Below are positions 1 to 8,346 of a DNA stretch of 64,000 nt, one piece after another (position 1 is the first letter of the stretch; each line of letters begins with the position of its first letter). Under the pieces are notes generated by a model. It was not told the DNA's origin. It searched no databases and was given only the letters and a program-made list of their open reading frames with translations. Source of the DNA: Palsa-504 sp963800415. Lineage in GTDB: Bacteria; Actinomycetota; Actinomycetes; Streptosporangiales; Streptosporangiaceae. Both the position numbers and the translations under genes were made by a program. Location: contig CAWDBS010000072.1 of assembly GCA_963800415.1 (NCBI GenBank), forward strand, positions 102,607 to 166,606. Reading direction: 5' to 3'.

Positions 1-697
1 TCTTCAGCGGCATCTGCACCGCCTGCATCTGCACCGTGGAGTCCTTGTACAACAACCCGCCCGGCTCGACCAGGATCTTCTCACCCGGCCGCAGCGTCCG
101 CTCGAGCACGTCGCCGTTCCCGTGCAGCATCAGCATGCCCGGGTAGCCAGCCGTGACGAACCGGTCTATGTACATGCCGTTGCCGCCGTGCAGGAGGTTG
201 ACCAGCCCCTTGATCCGGATGAAGGAGTACTGGACGCTGTGCGAGGCCACCAGGAACGCGTGCTCGCGGACGTCCAGCTCCATGCCGGGGTGCAGCGGCA
301 GCACGACGAGCTCGCCCGGCGCGTTGCGGGAGAACGCGATGCGGCCCGGGCCGTTGGCCACGGTCACGATGTGCGGCATGCCGCCGATCGAGCGCTTCAT
401 CCCGCCGCCCGTGTTCAGCGACGAGAGCGGGACCGTCTCGTCCTTCCACAGCAGCACGTGATGTTCGAAGTAGACGCCGTCCTGCGGATGCAGGTTGATC
501 TCGGCGACGGGGACGAGCTCGCCCTCGACCTGGCAGGTGCTGCCGGAGAACTGGAACTCGGTCATGTCACGCAGCCGGGGCGCCTCGCGCCAGCCGGAAT
601 CGCTGACCTTGTCCTTGACGTCGAGGGGGGCGCCGCACATCTGGCAGCTAGTGGTGCCTGGCTGGTTCTGGGCGTGGCACCACTGGCACTGGATCAT
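1..697 (-). CDS. AIM24 (DUF124) family protein with N-terminal zinc ribbon, C-terminus cut by window edge
   Basis: About 232 residues are visible, reading off the left edge. The protein opens with a zinc ribbon, CQWCHAQNQPGTTSCQMC (residues 4-21), and continues as a beta-rich AIM24/DUF124 body (roughly 45-232) with a GGGM turn and a PGELVVLPLHPG stretch typical of the family. AIM24-like proteins are soluble and of unclear role in bacteria; in fungi the name comes from mitochondrial biogenesis. The ATG at 697 is the first methionine ahead of the zinc ribbon. It is divergent from the SPFH protein at 766, which carries two zinc ribbons of the same CxxC-x10-CxxC spacing, so the pair probably acts together. 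Family assignment is firm; function is unknown. Confidence 0.8.
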   Translation of the reverse strand, partial: MIQCQWCHAQNQPGTTSCQMCGAPLDVKDKVSDSGWREAPRLRDMTEFQFSGSTCQVEGELVPVAEINLHPQDGVYFEHHVLLWKDETVPLSSLNTGGGMKRSIGGMPHIVTVANGPGRIAFSRNAPGELVVLPLHPGMELDVREHAFLVASHSVQYSFIRIKGLVNLLHGGNGMYIDRFVTAGYPGMLMLHGNGDVLERTLRPGEKILVEPGGLLYKDSTVQMQAVQMPLK

Positions 698-765
698 CTC
701 CACGCTCGGAAGATAGCAGGAAAGGACCTCTGACAACGCCTTATGCCGCAATCGAGAGAACCGGT

Positions 766-1917
766 ATGGTTCTGTGCATGGCACTGCTCGGGCGGGAATT
801 CATCGCCGTACCAGATGACCGCAAAGGTCAGATCGTCTTCAAATGGCCGGACATCACCATCCGCCGCTTCACGCGCGCGATCGTCAACGCGGACCAGATG
901 GCCATGTTCGTCAACACCGGCCAGGTCGTGCAGACCATCGGCCCCGGCCGGCACCAGATCGACGCGAACGAGCTGCCTGGGCTCGGTGCGGTCATCGACA
1001 CCATCACCGGCGGGAACGCCTACCGGGCCGAGCTGTACTTCGTGGGTACCCGCGAGTACACCGGCTTCAAGTTCGGCGGCCGGGTGGACGACGTGCAGGA
1101 CGCACGGACCGGGCTGGTCGTGACGCTGCGGGTGTTCGGCGACTACGCACTGCGCGTGGTCGATCCGGCGCGGCTGGTGACCAACCTGACCTCCACGGTC
1201 GACGTCACCGACAACGAGCGGATCGCCGGCTGGGTGAGCGATCAGCTGCTGAAGGTGCTGCGGACCCACGTCACCACCCAGATCATCCGCAACGGGTGGC
1301 CGATCCTGGGCCTGATGGCGTACTCGGCGGAGATCGAGCAGGCCACCATCGAGGCGGCCAACGGCCAGCTCGTCGCCTACGGCGTGCAGCTGACCCGGAT
1401 GGGTAACTTCGACGTCAACCTCTCCCCCGAGGACGAGCAGCAGCTCAAGCAGCTGGCCAAGGACACCAGTTACGCGCAGCTGGCCGGCGGCTTCCAGAAC
1501 TACGCCCAGGGCGAGATGGCGCTCGGCGCGGGCCAGGGCATGGCCAAGGGCGGCTCCGGAGTCGATGGTGCCTTCCTTGGCGCCGGGTTCGGGCTGGCCA
1601 GTGCGATGGGGGCGCAGCAGGTCGCAAACCAGCAGGCCCAGGCCGCCCAGCAGGCGGCGGCGCAGCAGGGCATGCCGCCCTACGGCGGCATGCCGCCCTA
1701 CGGCCAGGGGACCCCGCCTCAGCAGCAGCCGGCTCCGCCCCCGTCTTCCGGGCCGGTGTGCGCGTCCTGCCAGGCGCAGAACCCGGCGGGCGCGCGGTTC
1801 TGCATGGGCTGCGGGCAGGCGCTCGCGCCGGCCGTCCAGCACTGCACCGAATGCGGTACCGAGCTCCCGGCCGGCGCGCACTTCTGTGCCGGCTGCGGGA
1901 CAAGGATCGGCGGGTGA
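766..1917 (+). CDS. SPFH/band-7 domain protein with C-terminal double zinc ribbon
   Basis: 383 residues (379 from the alternative ATG at 778). Residues about 15-240 form an SPFH (YdjI-like, virion-core-protein-like) domain, starting REFIAVPDDRKG. Then comes a Gly/Ala segment (about 245-290), a Gln/Pro/Gly-rich linker with two MPPYG repeats, and two C-terminal zinc ribbons, CASCQAQNPAGARFCMGC and CTECGTELPAGAHFCAGC. SPFH proteins assemble into membrane-associated oligomers; there is no membrane span here, so the protein is predicted cytoplasmic or peripheral. Divergent from the zinc-ribbon AIM24 gene, with 68 bases between start codons that must hold both promoters. The domain call is secure; partners are inferred from context. 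Confidence 0.85.
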   Translation: MVLCMALLGREFIAVPDDRKGQIVFKWPDITIRRFTRAIVNADQMAMFVNTGQVVQTIGPGRHQIDANELPGLGAVIDTITGGNAYRAELYFVGTREYTGFKFGGRVDDVQDARTGLVVTLRVFGDYALRVVDPARLVTNLTSTVDVTDNERIAGWVSDQLLKVLRTHVTTQIIRNGWPILGLMAYSAEIEQATIEAANGQLVAYGVQLTRMGNFDVNLSPEDEQQLKQLAKDTSYAQLAGGFQNYAQGEMALGAGQGMAKGGSGVDGAFLGAGFGLASAMGAQQVANQQAQAAQQAAAQQGMPPYGGMPPYGQGTPPQQQPAPPPSSGPVCASCQAQNPAGARFCMGCGQALAPAVQHCTECGTELPAGAHFCAGCGTRIGG

Positions 1918-1965
1918 GCCGCCCGCTCGAGGTGGTCCGCGCGGCGGGCTCCCGGCGTGGTCCGC

Positions 1966-3603
1966 TCAGTCCCAGGCCGGCTCGGTGGCCTCGCGGACGT
2001 TGCCGTCGGGCGTGAAGATGAGGAATCGCTCGAACGACCGGGCGAACCAGCGGTCATGGGTGACCGCGAGCACCGTGCCCCGGTAGGACTCCAGACCCTG
2101 CTGCAGCGCCTCGGCGCTCGGCAGGTCGAGGTTGTCGGTCGGCTCGTCGAGCAGCAGCAGGGTCGAGCCGGCCAGCTCAAGCAGCAGTATCTGCAGCCTG
2201 GCCTGCTGGCCGCCGGACAGGGTGCGGAACGGCTGCCGGGCGCACACGTGCAGCTCATACCGCGCCAGCGCGGACATCGCCTCGTTGATCAGCAGCGCAT
2301 GCTCGGTCATCAGGATCTCGACCGGGGTCCGCCCGGCCAGGTCCGGCCGGGCGTGGGTCTGCGCGAAGAAGCCAGGCACTACCCGGGCACCCAGCCGCGC
2401 CTGCCCCTGGTGCGGCACCTGCTCCCCCGCGAGCAGCCGCAGGAAACTCGACTTCCCGGACCCGTTGGCACCAAGGATCGCTATCCGGTCGTCGAACCAG
2501 ATCTCGGTACCGAACGAATTGGTGTTACCCGTCAGCGTCAGGTTCTCGCAGATCACGGCGCGTTTGCCGGTCCGCCCGCCGCGCAGCCGCATCTTGACGT
2601 TCTGCTCCCGCGGGGCTTGTTGCGGCGGCCCTTCCTCCTCGAACCTGCGCAGCCTGGTCACCGCGGCCTGCAGCCGGGAGGCCATGTCGGAGTTGTACGA
2701 GGCCTTCTGCCGCAAGGTGCGGACGAGCTCCTTCAGCTTCTCGTGCTCCTCGTCCCAGCGGCGGCGCAATTCCTCCAGCCGGCTGATCCGGTCGGTGCGG
2801 GCCTGCGGGTAGCTCCCGAAGCCGCCGCCATGGACCCAGACGTGGCGGTCCTCAACGGTCACGATGCGCTGCGCGCAGGCGGCCAGCAGTTCCCGGTCGT
2901 GGCTGACCAGCAGCACGGTCTTGGGCGTGGTAGCCAGCTGCTGCTCGAGCCAGCGCTTGCCCGGCACGTCCAGGTAGTTGTCCGGCTCGTCGAGCAGCAG
3001 CACGCCGTCGCTGCCGCGCAGCAGCGATTCGAGTACCAGGCGCTTCTGCTCGCCGCCGGACAGCGTGCCCACGTCGCGCCAGCGGCACTGATCGTACGGG
3101 ATGCCGAACGCGGCCACCGTGCAGGCGTCCCAGTGCACCTCGGCGTCATAGCCCCCGGCCTCGCCCCATTCGGCCAGTGCCGCCGCGTAGCGCAGCTGAG
3201 CGCGCTCGTCGTCGCGCTCCATCATGGCCAGCTCGGCGGCGTCCAGCCGGCTCGCGGCTTCTCGCACCCGCGGCGGCGAAACGGAAAGCAGCAGGTCACG
3301 AACCATAGGCGTGATGTCCTGACCCTGGTTCGTGCCGATGAACTGGCGCATGACCCCGAGGCCGCCGGTCGCTGCGACCGTGCCCGACTGCGGCGGCAAG
3401 TCCCCGGCCACCAGCCGGAGCAACGTGGTCTTGCCCGCTCCGTTCGGCCCGACCAGGGCGGCCGTGACCCCCTCGCCGATGCGGAAGCTCACGTCGTCGA
3501 GCAGCGTCCGCCCATCCGGCAGAAGATGACTGACGTGCGCCACCTCGATGTGCCCCCATGAGCTCACCTCCCGGACAATAGCCGCGAGCCGCCATGCCGA
3601 CAA
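1966..3603 (-). CDS. ABC-F family ATP-binding cassette protein
   Basis: 545 residues with two ABC ATPase domains and no membrane spans. The first has Walker A GPNGAGKTT, signature LSGGEQKR and Walker B LLLDEP; the second has GANGSGKSS, LSGGQQAR and LLLLDEPTDNLD. An arginine/glutamate-rich interdomain linker separates them. This is the soluble ABC-F architecture, whose members act on ribosomes as translation factors or in antibiotic protection; which applies here cannot be told. The start is uncertain: ATG 3603 gives the longest form, while an in-frame GTG about 13 codons later (VSSWGHIEVAHV) matches the usual N-terminus and follows GGGAG closely. Divergent from the F420 oxidoreductase. Confidence 0.85.
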   Translation of the reverse strand: MSAWRLAAIVREVSSWGHIEVAHVSHLLPDGRTLLDDVSFRIGEGVTAALVGPNGAGKTTLLRLVAGDLPPQSGTVAATGGLGVMRQFIGTNQGQDITPMVRDLLLSVSPPRVREAASRLDAAELAMMERDDERAQLRYAAALAEWGEAGGYDAEVHWDACTVAAFGIPYDQCRWRDVGTLSGGEQKRLVLESLLRGSDGVLLLDEPDNYLDVPGKRWLEQQLATTPKTVLLVSHDRELLAACAQRIVTVEDRHVWVHGGGFGSYPQARTDRISRLEELRRRWDEEHEKLKELVRTLRQKASYNSDMASRLQAAVTRLRRFEEEGPPQQAPREQNVKMRLRGGRTGKRAVICENLTLTGNTNSFGTEIWFDDRIAILGANGSGKSSFLRLLAGEQVPHQGQARLGARVVPGFFAQTHARPDLAGRTPVEILMTEHALLINEAMSALARYELHVCARQPFRTLSGGQQARLQILLLELAGSTLLLLDEPTDNLDLPSAEALQQGLESYRGTVLAVTHDRWFARSFERFLIFTPDGNVREATEPAWD

Positions 3604-3724
3604 CGCTATTAATCCGCGGTCGCGCCCGGCTGCTGCCGCAGTGATGTCGATAAGTCAGACCTTTGAGCCGATGTACGGCACGGAGCGCGGAATGAAAGAG
3701 CACCCGGCTGGGCTGTTCGGTGGC

Positions 3725-4561
3725 ATGAGTATCGAACTGGGCAAGGTCGGTATCTGGCGGCACCCCTCGGGCCTCACCCCCGAGCTAGTGGCCGAGGTGC
3801 AAGCCCTGGGCTACGGGGCCATCTGGGTGGGCGGCTCCCCGTCCGGGGACCTGGGTGTCGTCGAGCACCTACTGGACACGACGGAGCACATCGCGCTGGC
3901 CACCGGGATCGTCAACGTGTGGGCGGACGACGCCGCGACCGTGGGCGCCTCCTACCATCGCATCACCGCCAGGCATCCGGGCCGCTTCCTGCTCGGCCTC
4001 GGCATCGGTCATCCCGAGGCCACCCAGCAGTACCAGCAGCCGTATGCCAAGCTCGTCAGCTACCTGGATCAGCTCGATGAGCTCAAGGTCCCGGCCCAGG
4101 GCCGGGTACTGGCTGCCCTCGGCCCCCGGGTCCTTCGGCTCGCAGCGGAACGGGCCGCGGGTGCGCACCCCTACCTGGTCACGCCGGAGCACACCCGTCA
4201 GGCACGCCAGATCCTGGGCGACGGGCCGCTGCTCGCCCCGGAGCAGAAGCTGGTGTTCGAGACCGACCCGGAGCGCGCCCGCGCCATCGGCAGGCCGCGC
4301 GTGCAGAAGCCTTACCTCGGCCTGACCAACTACCTCAGTAACCTGCGCAGGCTCGGCTGGACGGACGCCGACTTCGCTGACGGGGGCAGCGACGCGCTGA
4401 TCGACGGGCTCGCGGTGCACGGCGACGCGGCGGCGATCACCCGCGGCGTCACCGCGCACCTGGACGCGGGCGCAGACCACGTGGCCGTGCAGGTCCTCGA
4501 CCTCGATCCGCTGCCTGCGCTGCGCGCGCTGGCCGACCAGCTGCAGCTGACCCGCCGCTGA
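3725..4561 (+). CDS. LLM-class F420-dependent oxidoreductase (MSMEG_4141-like, TIGR03620 type)
   Basis: 278 residues from ATG 3725 (MSIELGKVGIW), the length expected for this group. It has the LLM-family TIM-barrel signatures: GLTPELVAEVQALGYGAIWVG near the N-terminus, IALATGIVNVW, RFLLGLGIGH, and a C-terminal GADHVAVQVL. These enzymes use deazaflavin F420H2 as hydride donor or acceptor; the substrate is unknown. The frame is open upstream to 3548, and an ATG at 3692 would add MKEHPAGLFGG, but the family normally begins near ELGKVGIW. No strong Shine-Dalgarno site separates the two starts. Converges with the nitrile hydratase genes. Confidence 0.85.
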   Translation: MSIELGKVGIWRHPSGLTPELVAEVQALGYGAIWVGGSPSGDLGVVEHLLDTTEHIALATGIVNVWADDAATVGASYHRITARHPGRFLLGLGIGHPEATQQYQQPYAKLVSYLDQLDELKVPAQGRVLAALGPRVLRLAAERAAGAHPYLVTPEHTRQARQILGDGPLLAPEQKLVFETDPERARAIGRPRVQKPYLGLTNYLSNLRRLGWTDADFADGGSDALIDGLAVHGDAAAITRGVTAHLDAGADHVAVQVLDLDPLPALRALADQLQLTRR

Positions 4562-4583
4562 CGACGGGCACCCGGAACACTCC

Positions 4584-5159
4584 TTACACCAGGGCGGTCC
4601 CGATCAGGCCGTTCCTGGTGACCAGCGCGGCGAGCTCGTCGGCGGCGAATCCGCCGGTCCCGGCCGGCCGGGCCGGCAGCACCATGTAGCGGGCCTCCGA
4701 GGTCGAATCCCAGACCGAGACCGCCACGTCATCGGGCAGGCTCAGGCCGAACTCGGCGAGCACCGCGCGCGGCTCCCGCACCGTCCGCGACCGGTAGGCG
4801 AAGCTCTTATACCAGGACGGCGACGGCCCGAGCAGCGAGACCGGGTAGCAGGAGCACAGCGTGCAGACGATGACGTTATGCGTGATCCCGGTGTTCGCGA
4901 CGGCCCGCAGCTGGTAGCCCAGCCGGTCGAAACCCAGCTCCGCCGCGGCCGCGGTGCCGTCGGAAAGCAGCAGGTCACGATACTGCGGGTCGGTCCAGGC
5001 ACGGGCCACCATCCGGGCGCCGTTCACCGGCGAGGCCTTGATATATAGCCGGGTCAGGAACTCGTCGATCTCGTCGTCGCTGGTCAGCCCGGCCGCGATC
5101 AGCCGCTCTTCGAGCTGGCGGGCCCGCGCGGCGGCCGGCCGGTCGTCATGGGCGGTCAA
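4584..5159 (-). CDS. Nitrile hydratase-type alpha subunit, cobalt-type metal site
   Basis: 191 residues from TTG 5159, preceded by GGGAGT at good spacing. The metal-claw motif VCTLCSCY lies near residue 98; Thr after the first Cys is the cobalt-type signature (iron enzymes have Ser), and two of the cysteines are oxidised in characterised relatives. SPSWYKSFAYRSR follows as in nitrile hydratase alpha and thiocyanate hydrolase gamma chains. The enzyme family hydrates nitriles to amides, or thiocyanate to carbonyl sulphide, in the cytoplasm. The start overlaps the beta-C gene by 14 bases, so the three genes form a tight operon (beta-N, beta-C, alpha). Substrate is unknown; the split beta resembles thiocyanate hydrolase and toyocamycin nitrile hydratase. 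Confidence 0.85.
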   Translation of the reverse strand: MTAHDDRPAAARARQLEERLIAAGLTSDDEIDEFLTRLYIKASPVNGARMVARAWTDPQYRDLLLSDGTAAAAELGFDRLGYQLRAVANTGITHNVIVCTLCSCYPVSLLGPSPSWYKSFAYRSRTVREPRAVLAEFGLSLPDDVAVSVWDSTSEARYMVLPARPAGTGGFAADELAALVTRNGLIGTALV

Positions 5160-5412
5160 GGTAGGACTCCCACAGGTCGACGGTCACGGTGTGCTCGCCG
5201 CTCCCCCACAGGTCGGCGGCGGAGAAGCGGACCGCGTAACAGGTCTCGACCCGAGGCGGATCCAGACCGCGGGCGCTGTCGTCGGGCACCGGCCACTGGC
5301 CCAGCGCCGCGACGATCACCCCGGTGTGCCCGCGCACGTACCGCGGCGCCCGGGTGTGATGGTCCGGATCCCCGGTCCGCACCCGGACCATAGCGCCGAC
5401 GGCGTAACTCAT
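5146..5412 (-). CDS. Nitrile hydratase beta subunit, C-terminal (SH3-like) half as a separate gene
   Basis: 88 residues matching only the C-terminal SH3-like barrel of nitrile hydratase beta: VRVRTG near the start, a YVRGHTGVIVAALG segment, CYAVRFSAADLWG and a VTVDLWESYL end. It corresponds to a stand-alone subunit in three-subunit enzymes such as thiocyanate hydrolase. The start is ATG 5412, inside the second copy (in transcription order) of a 22-bp tandem duplication; the ATG in the first copy (5434) overlaps the beta-N stop but is out of frame. No Shine-Dalgarno sequence sits directly ahead of 5412, so translation may be weakened. The end overlaps the alpha start. Confidence 0.8.
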   Translation of the reverse strand: MSYAVGAMVRVRTGDPDHHTRAPRYVRGHTGVIVAALGQWPVPDDSARGLDPPRVETCYAVRFSAADLWGSGEHTVTVDLWESYLDRP

Positions 5413-5435
5413 GAGCGCCGACGGCGTAACTCATG
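5392..5435. repeat. Perfect 22-bp tandem duplication at the beta-N/beta-C junction
   Basis: Two identical 22-base units, 5392-5413 and 5414-5435, each containing an ATG (minus strand) encoding MSYAVGA. Twenty-two is not a multiple of three, so the two ATGs are in different frames. With one copy, the beta-N stop and beta-C start would overlap as ATGA. Confidence 0.95.
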
Positions 5436-5694
5436 CCACGCCCTTTTCCGCGACGAGCAGCTCGAGCGCACTGAGCCAGCGCTCGTAGTACGACGCCGCC
5501 AGGTACTGTTCGGGCGGCAGCCGCTCGATCGCGTCCCGCAGCTCGTCGCTGTTGAACACGCCGCGCCGCCGCAGCATCGTGGCCAGCGCGTACACCCGCG
5601 CCTCCCAGTCGGCGGCGAACGGCGGGCCGCCGTCTTCGCCCACCGGCACCGGCCCGAACCCGGTCTGCCCGCCCATGTCATGAACACGGCTCAC
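5431..5694 (-). CDS. Nitrile hydratase beta subunit, N-terminal half as a separate gene
   Basis: 87 residues equivalent to the N-terminal helical half of nitrile hydratase beta: MSRVHDMGGQTGFGPV, then an AADWEARVYALATMLRRRG segment and a YYERWLSALELLVAEKGV end, the usual beta N-terminal landmarks. First gene of the beta-N/beta-C/alpha operon. It ends with GGAAAAGGG close to the stop, which would serve as ribosome binding site for a coupled ATGA start of the next gene. The domain is complete and ends where a three-subunit enzyme would be expected to split, so I read it as a genuine separate subunit rather than a broken beta gene. Confidence 0.8.
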   Translation of the reverse strand: MSRVHDMGGQTGFGPVPVGEDGGPPFAADWEARVYALATMLRRRGVFNSDELRDAIERLPPEQYLAASYYERWLSALELLVAEKGVA

Positions 5695-5821
5695 GTTCGT
5701 GACCCTAACAGCCAGATCAGCAAATATCCCGAACGGCCCTGGTGCGTGCCCTGGCTACGGCGGCCCGCGCCCGCCCGGGCCCCCTTCTGCCGGGACCAGC
5801 CCGGATGTTACTTATTGCACT

Positions 5822-7552
5822 ATGACAACAAACAGCGGACTTCGCAGCAGGCAGTGGTTCGGCGCGACCGGACGGGCGGGGATGGGCCACCGGTCCTGGA
5901 TGCGCAGCCAGGGGTTCACGTCCGAGGTCTTCGACGGCCGCCCGGTGATCGGCATCGCGACCACCTGGTCGGAGCTGGCGCCGTGCAACGTCCACTTGCA
6001 CCGGGTGGCCGAGTCGGTCAAGCGCGGAGTCTGGCAGGCGGGCGGGTTCCCGCTCGAGTTCCCGGCCATGGCGCTGGGTGAGACGCTGCTGCGGCCCACG
6101 GCCATGCTGTACCGGAACCTGCTGGCGATGGAAGCCGAAGAACTGATGCGCGCCAACCCGCTGGACGGCGTGGTGCTGCTTTCCGGCTGCGATAAGACCA
6201 CGCCGGGGCTGCTGATGGCCGCGGCCAGCGTGGATCTGCCCGCGGTGATGGTTACCGGCGGGCCCATGCTGAACGGCAAGTACCAGGGCACCGACGTGGG
6301 CTCGGGCACGGCGGTGTGGCGGTTCGAGGAAGACCTGGTGGCCGGGCGGATGACGCAGGAGGAGTGCGCGTTCGCCGAGGGTTGCATGGCCCGCTCCAAC
6401 GGGCACTGCATGACGATGGGCACCGCGTCCACGATGGCGTCGATGGCCGAGGCACTCGGCATGCAGTTGCCGTACTCGGCGACCTGGCCCGCGGTGGACG
6501 CCCGCCGGTATGAGACCGCGCAGCGGGCCGGCCAGGTGGTCGTCGGCCTGGTCCGCGATGACCTGCGGCCCTCGGCCGTCATGACCAGGGCGGCCTTCGA
6601 GAACGCGATCCGGGTGAACGCGGCGATCGGCGGGTCGACGAACGCGGTGATCCACCTGCTGGCCATCGCCGGCCGCCTGGGCGTGCCGCTGTCGCTCGAT
6701 GACTTCGACGTGCTGGCCCGGGACGTGCCCACCCTGCTGAACCTGCAGCCGAGTGGTCAGTACCTGATGGAGGACTTCTGCTACGCCGGCGGCCTGCCCG
6801 CGGTGATGCGCGAGCTCGCCGAGAACGGCCTGCTGCACGCCGGCGCCATGACGGTGACCGGATCCGGGATCGGCGCCAACGTGGCGGACGCGCCGTGCTG
6901 GAACCGTGAGGTCATCAAGACCGTGGCCGAGCCGTTCCAGCCGGCCGGGACCGGCACCGCAGTGCTGCGCGGCAACCTCGCGCCGGGCGGGGCGGTGGTC
7001 AAGCAGTCGGCCTCCTCGCCGCACCTGCTCAAGCACCGGGGCCGAGCCCTGGTCTTCGACTCCCCCACGGACTACTACGCCGTATCGAACGATGCCGGGC
7101 TGGACGTCGACGAGGACACCGTGCTCGTGGTCCGGTACTGCGGTCCGCGCGGCTATCCCGGCATGCCGGAGGTGTCCAACGTGGCGCTGCCGAAGAAGCT
7201 GCTGCTGCGCGGCGTCCGTGACATGGTGCGGATCTGCGACGGCCGGATGTCCGGCACCGCGTACGGCACGGTGATCCTGCACGTCGCCCCGGAGGCCGCG
7301 GCCGGCGGCCCGCTGGCCCTGGTGCGGACCGGCGACTGGATCACCCTGGACGTGCCGGCCAGGACGCTGACGCTGGAAGTCAGCGATGAGGAACTGGCCG
7401 CCCGCCGCGCGCAGTGGCAGCCGCCCGCGGCGCACGCCAGCCGGGGCTGGACCCACCTGTACACCGAGCACGTGCTGCAGGCCGACGCGGGTGCTGACCT
7501 GGACTTCCTTGTCGGTGCCAGCGGACATGAGGTGCCGCGCGACTCGCACTAG
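5822..7552 (+). CDS. IlvD/Edd family dehydratase, sugar-acid (arabinonate/xylonate) type
   Basis: 576 residues from ATG 5822, the usual length of the group; the frame is open back to 5699 but the extra codons look unlike the family. Fe-S dehydratase landmarks are present: NVHLHRVAESVKRGV near residue 58, LLSGCDKTTPGLLMAA (cluster Cys, about 120), an AEGCMARSNGHCMTMGTAS block (about 185-205, second cluster Cys) and GGSTNAVIHLLA. The SRQWFG start and PVIGIATTWSELAPCN resemble L-arabinonate and D-xylonate dehydratases more than branched-chain IlvD, so a sugar-acid substrate is favoured. Such enzymes remove water from aldonic acids to give 2-keto-3-deoxy acids. No sugar genes adjoin it. Confidence 0.8.
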   Translation: MTTNSGLRSRQWFGATGRAGMGHRSWMRSQGFTSEVFDGRPVIGIATTWSELAPCNVHLHRVAESVKRGVWQAGGFPLEFPAMALGETLLRPTAMLYRNLLAMEAEELMRANPLDGVVLLSGCDKTTPGLLMAAASVDLPAVMVTGGPMLNGKYQGTDVGSGTAVWRFEEDLVAGRMTQEECAFAEGCMARSNGHCMTMGTASTMASMAEALGMQLPYSATWPAVDARRYETAQRAGQVVVGLVRDDLRPSAVMTRAAFENAIRVNAAIGGSTNAVIHLLAIAGRLGVPLSLDDFDVLARDVPTLLNLQPSGQYLMEDFCYAGGLPAVMRELAENGLLHAGAMTVTGSGIGANVADAPCWNREVIKTVAEPFQPAGTGTAVLRGNLAPGGAVVKQSASSPHLLKHRGRALVFDSPTDYYAVSNDAGLDVDEDTVLVVRYCGPRGYPGMPEVSNVALPKKLLLRGVRDMVRICDGRMSGTAYGTVILHVAPEAAAGGPLALVRTGDWITLDVPARTLTLEVSDEELAARRAQWQPPAAHASRGWTHLYTEHVLQADAGADLDFLVGASGHEVPRDSH

Positions 7553-7682
7553 GTGCAACCGGCCGGAGCCCTCCGCCGTCACAAAGGCATGAAGGCACCC
7601 CAGCTGGCCGGGCCGGCTGCCGGGTCTGATCAGGTAGTGTTCACCCCTGCCCATTCCTCTCCTACTCCTCAGGCAGGGATAC

Positions 7683-8258
7683 GTGGAAAGCGTCGTCCTT
7701 CTGGATGAAGCAGGCCATCCCAGCGGCACGGCCGACAAGGTGGCCGCGCATCACGCCCAGACCCCGCTGCACCTGGCGTTTTCCTGTTACCTGTTCAACG
7801 AGGCCGGCCAGTTCCTGCTGACCAGGCGGGCCGAGTCGAAGCGCACCTTCCCCGGCGTGTGGACCAACACCTGCTGCGGGCACCCGCTGCCCGGCGAGCC
7901 GATCTCTGACAGCGTGCAGCGGCGGCTGCGGGAAGAACTCGGGATCGCCGCGGCCAAGCTCACGCTCGTCCTGCCGCGGTTCCGCTACCAGGCGCGGATG
8001 GCCAACGGGGTGCTGGAAAACGAGGTCTGCCCGGTCTACGCGGCATACGCTGACGCGTCGCCTGATCCCGATCCGGCGGAGGTCGCGGAGACCAGGTGGG
8101 TGGACTGGGACGAGTTCGGCGAGGCGGTGCGCGCCGGCCGGCAGCCCGTCTCGCCGTGGTGCGCCCTGCAGCTAGCCGAGCTCACTACCCTCGGCCCGCG
8201 GCCGCTGGACTGGATGCCGGCCGACGCGACGGATCTGCCGCCTGCCGCCATGGGTTAG
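7683..8258 (+). CDS. idi: Isopentenyl-diphosphate delta-isomerase, type I
   Basis: 191 residues from GTG 7683. Interconverts isopentenyl and dimethylallyl diphosphate in isoprenoid synthesis, in the cytoplasm. Visible hallmarks are ADKVAAHHAQTPLHLAFSCYLF at the N-terminus, FLLTRRAESKRTFPGVWTN, the catalytic cysteine in TNTCCGHP (about residue 63), the degenerate Nudix helix RRLREELGI, and the catalytic glutamate in ENEVCPVY. Length matches bacterial type I enzymes. It stands alone between the dehydratase and a TetR gene. A GC-rich imperfect inverted repeat at about 8272-8303 may act as terminator towards the convergent TetR gene. Confidence 0.92.
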   Translation: MESVVLLDEAGHPSGTADKVAAHHAQTPLHLAFSCYLFNEAGQFLLTRRAESKRTFPGVWTNTCCGHPLPGEPISDSVQRRLREELGIAAAKLTLVLPRFRYQARMANGVLENEVCPVYAAYADASPDPDPAEVAETRWVDWDEFGEAVRAGRQPVSPWCALQLAELTTLGPRPLDWMPADATDLPPAAMG

Positions 8259-8346
8259 CTGTCCGCACTGGCCTCGGGGGCAGGTTTCCCCAGGCACACA
8301 CAGCATCGTCAACACGCCCTCCACAGGGTTGTCCACACCGGTGGGT

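Noticed and set aside
5717..7738. 673-codon open frame antisense to the IlvD/Edd dehydratase
   Set aside because: Arg/His/Gly-rich translation without motifs, fully explained as a high-GC shadow of the real gene.
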